Assembly: GCA_021823385.1 (NCBI GenBank)
Contig: JAKAOC010000050.1
Coordinates: forward strand, 1 to 9,704
Direction: 5' to 3'
DNA: 9,704 nt
DNA from: Actinomycetes bacterium
Lineage (GTDB): Bacteria; Actinomycetota; Acidimicrobiia; Acidimicrobiales; Acidimicrobiaceae
How positions within the stretch are numbered: the stretch's first letter is position 1; each line of letters opens with the position of its first letter. Positions 7,971 to 9,704 of the stretch are shown piece after piece. The position numbers were made by a program, and so were the translations under genes. The notes under the pieces were generated by a model, which saw only the letters and a program-made list of their open reading frames with translations, had not been told where the DNA came from and ran no database searches.

Positions 7971-8042
7971 TGCCCCCGGCAGGATTCGAACCTGCGCGCC
8001 CGGCTCCGGAGGCCGGCGCTCTATCCCCTGAGCTACGGGGGC
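7971..8042 (-). tRNA. tRNA-Arg, anticodon CCG
   Basis: The complement folds into a full 72-base cloverleaf: acceptor GCCCCCG with CGGGGGC, D-stem GCTC/GAGC, anticodon stem CCGGC/GCCGG with loop CTCCGGA (anticodon CCG, reading the Arg codon CGG), T-stem GCAGG/CCTGC with loop TTCGAAT, and discriminator A. CCA is not encoded (the next bases are CAAGAC), so the CCA-adding enzyme must supply it. The gene lies 50 bases downstream of a methyltransferase on the same strand and within 1 kb of argS, whose product should charge it. A TAGACT hexamer shortly upstream could be a -10 element, but no convincing -35 is seen. Confidence 0.96.
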
Positions 8043-8092
8043 GACGCGATGCCAGTCTAAGCGGCCAATGCTCCCTGAGACTCGGGGCCGGC

Positions 8093-8842
8093 CTACGCCT
8101 TTTTGGCCCTTATCTTCAGGCGGACATAGTCGACCACCCAGTCTCCCATCGCCCGAGATATGCGCCGGACGATTTCCGGACGCTCTTCGGCGGGGTACCC
8201 TTCGAGTTGTGGGCCAAGGACGATAGTGGCAAGGAACTCCTCGTGCTCAGCCCTGCTGTAAAAAAAGATGGTGTCACGCACCAGCCTGACCTCGAGGGGT
8301 TCAAGGCCGGCCAAAGCAAGGTGGTCGGCGGTTTCCTGTGGTTCGGCGAAGTTCCAGGGGCGTCCGCTGTCCGGGTCGCGCCCGGTGACGGCATGGAAAG
8401 CACTCTTCACGCGGTCTATGTTTCCGTTGCCCCCGCAGTCAGCCAATAGAGGCGCGCCCTGTTTCATGACCTCCGCAAGGTTGGCGAAGAGAGCCTGATG
8501 GTCGTGAATCCAATGAAAGGTCGCGACGCTCATGGCCGCATCGACCGGAGTGCTGACCGGCAGCGGCTCCAAGAGGTTTGCATCCACGACGTCAACCGGC
8601 AGCCCGGACGCGGCGACCTTCTCGCGAAGCCGGGCGAGCATGGTTTCGGAGGACTCGAGTGCAAGCACACGCCCGGTAGGCAGGCGGGAGGCTAGTTTGA
8701 GCGCGTCCCTGCCGGTGCCGGCACCGGCATCCAGCACGGTTTCTGCCCCTGTCAGCGGCAGCTGTGCGATGATCTCATCCCCCCATGCGAGGTGGGGAAG
8801 AAAGATCTCATCGTATTTTGTTGCCTGCCAACTGTGGACCAT
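8093..8842 (-). CDS. Class I SAM-dependent methyltransferase, trans-aconitate methyltransferase-like
   Basis: The product is a 249-residue soluble protein with a Rossmann-type methyltransferase fold. Motif I is VLDAGAGTG at 36-44. The ribose-binding acidic residue is E63 (LALESS), motif II/III acid is D88 (VVDANL), and the strand-4 segment is SVATFHWIHDH at about 105-115. The opening WQATKYDEIFLPHLAWGDEI and the HWIHD segment resemble trans-aconitate 2-methyltransferase (Tam) and relatives, but the C-terminal half fixes the substrate in this family and I cannot assign one. ATG 8842 is chosen; a TTG at 8848, two codons earlier, is also possible. No clear Shine-Dalgarno precedes either, so the message may be leaderless. 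It is divergent from argS across 117 bases and is followed by tRNA-Arg on the same strand. The substrate is unknown. Confidence 0.85.
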   Translation of the reverse strand: MVHSWQATKYDEIFLPHLAWGDEIIAQLPLTGAETVLDAGAGTGRDALKLASRLPTGRVLALESSETMLARLREKVAASGLPVDVVDANLLEPLPVSTPVDAAMSVATFHWIHDHQALFANLAEVMKQGAPLLADCGGNGNIDRVKSAFHAVTGRDPDSGRPWNFAEPQETADHLALAGLEPLEVRLVRDTIFFYSRAEHEEFLATIVLGPQLEGYPAEERPEIVRRISRAMGDWVVDYVRLKIRAKKA

Positions 8843-8917
8843 TTGCAAAGGCTACCAACACCGGGCTCGAACGTTGTAGTCGAACGCCAGTGGATTCCCT
8901 GCTCGCAAAGTCATCCG

Positions 8918-8935
8918 TTAGGATAAATCTCCTAA
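8918..8935. promoter_or_regulatory. Palindrome over a possible argS promoter
   Basis: TTAGGATAAATCTCCTAA is a perfect 6-bp inverted repeat with a 6-base spacer in the divergent region between the methyltransferase and argS. It contains TAGGAT, which fits a -10 element, 25 bases before the argS ribosome binding site ends. No good -35 is visible. It could be an operator or simply the core promoter. Confidence 0.35.
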
Positions 8936-8945
8936 ACCCGTACGC

Positions 8946-8950
8946 AGGAG
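8946..8950 (+). promoter_or_regulatory. Ribosome binding site deciding the argS TTG start
   Basis: AGGAG ends 9 bases before the TTG at 8960. No ATG or GTG lies in frame near it, so this site fixes the non-standard start. Confidence 0.7.
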
Positions 8951-8959
8951 TTTCCCGGT

Positions 8960-9704
8960 TTGATCAACGTCAAGGAACACATTTCGCATCTGATCGCCGA
9001 AGCGGTCCAGCAACTCGGCTGGGACGATGTCGGTGCAGGATACGAACTCACCGAGGCGGTCCGACCGGAATTCGGAGACTTCACAAGCAACTTTGCGATG
9101 GTCGCCTCCAGGAGCCTGGGGCTACCCCCCAGGCAGATTGCCACGGATCTTGCCGGCGCGATCTCCGGACTCACCTCGCGATATGTTGACAGCGTCGAGG
9201 TCGCCGGGCCGGGCTTTCTCAACTTCCGCTGCAGCCCGGAATGGCTTTATGAGGAAATCCGGCTTGCCGTGACCATGGGCGTCTCCTCCTATGCGCGTTC
9301 CAACCTTGGTAGGGGGCAGTCGCTGCTGCTCGAATACGTCTCCGCTAACCCCACCGGCCCGCTGCACGTGGGCAATGGATGGTGGGCCTCCTATGGTGAC
9401 GCCCTGGGAAGGCTGCTGCGCTTCGTGGGCTATGACGTGTCCACCGAGTATTACGTGAACGACACCGGTGGCCAGATTCGCCAGCTCGGCGAGTCGATGC
9501 TGGCGGTCATGGAGGGCCGAGAGGTCCCCGAGGGCGGTTATCGGGGGGATTACGTGAAGGCCCTCGCCGAGCGTTACCGTGGCGAGGCCGAGGTCACCGC
9601 GATCGGCAAGTTCGCCGCCGACGAAATCATCAAGGTGATACGCCTCTCCTTGGAGGAGCTGGGCATCGAGTTCGACTCCTGGTATTCCCAGGCCTCTATC
9701 GAGG
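8960..9704 (+). CDS. argS: Arginyl-tRNA synthetase (N-terminal part, runs off window)
   Basis: This class I synthetase charges tRNA-Arg with arginine using ATP in the cytoplasm. The window shows 248 residues of the usual 550-590. Residues 1-92 are the ArgRS-specific N-terminal domain that binds the tRNA D-loop, with RPEFGDFTSNFAMVASRSLG at 35-54 and VAGPGFLNF at 81-89. The catalytic domain begins with LEYVSANPTGPLHVGN at 124-139, followed by YGDALGRLL and EYYVNDTGGQIRQLG (163-177), all typical of ArgRS. The HIGH signature reads HVGN, with Asn in place of the last His, a change known in some ArgRS. The start is TTG at 8960, supported by AGGAG 9 bases upstream. KMSKS and the anticodon-binding domain lie beyond the right edge. 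tRNA-Arg(CCG) is about 920 bases upstream on the other strand. Confidence 0.96.
   Translation, partial: MINVKEHISHLIAEAVQQLGWDDVGAGYELTEAVRPEFGDFTSNFAMVASRSLGLPPRQIATDLAGAISGLTSRYVDSVEVAGPGFLNFRCSPEWLYEEIRLAVTMGVSSYARSNLGRGQSLLLEYVSANPTGPLHVGNGWWASYGDALGRLLRFVGYDVSTEYYVNDTGGQIRQLGESMLAVMEGREVPEGGYRGDYVKALAERYRGEAEVTAIGKFAADEIIKVIRLSLEELGIEFDSWYSQASIE

Noticed and set aside
7971..7991. tRNA 3' end as an integration (att) site
   Set aside because: I found no second copy of the tRNA 3' segment and no integrase in the window.
8867..8886. Direct repeat TCGAACG spaced 13 bases apart in the methyltransferase-argS gap
   Set aside because: Only two 7-base copies; too short to support a regulatory or att site claim.

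Overview
The window looks like chromosomal DNA of a high-GC actinobacterium, most likely of the class Acidimicrobiia. The main reason is the C-terminal repeat of the large secreted protein ([17 protein letters not shown], 42-residue period), which from general knowledge is typical of secreted proteins in that class. High GC, GTG and TTG start codons and a tRNA gene without an encoded CCA end agree with this. The assignment is an inference and no database was searched.

Layout, left to right. Minus strand: the 3'-truncated murE (peptidoglycan ligase, 1-1342), then an intradiol ring-cleavage dioxygenase close to hydroxyquinol 1,2-dioxygenase (1426-2355). About 500 bases without a recognisable gene follow, holding only one weak short ORF. 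Next is a small minus-strand gene (2851-3306) that joins a Cys/His-rich DUF3565-like domain to a cupin-like DUF1971/TehB-type domain. A divergent intergenic region (3307-3738) contains a perfect 10-bp hairpin and an unusual AT-rich island. It leads into one very large plus-strand gene (3739-7806) for a 1355-residue secreted mosaic protein: signal peptide, beta-rich N-terminal region, two fibronectin-III-like domains, a probable seven-bladed propeller with a cysteine pair in every blade, two bacterial Ig-like domains, a conserved C-terminal module and a short run of GYWLVA repeats. A hairpin-rich segment (7807-7917) separates it from the minus-strand tRNA-Arg(CCG) at 7971-8042. Upstream of the tRNA on the same strand is a SAM-dependent methyltransferase (8093-8842). 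Divergent from that is the 5' part of argS (8960 to the window end).

How the genes relate. murE and argS are housekeeping genes. tRNA-Arg(CCG) lies within 1 kb of the synthetase that should charge it. The dioxygenase, the DUF3565/DUF1971 protein, the secreted mosaic protein and the methyltransferase do not form an evident pathway. I see no CRISPR array, transposase, integrase, toxin-antitoxin pair or defence system. The most unusual items are the DNPG sequence in MurE where meso-diaminopimelate enzymes have DNPR, and the architecture of the secreted protein, especially its cysteine-clamped propeller.
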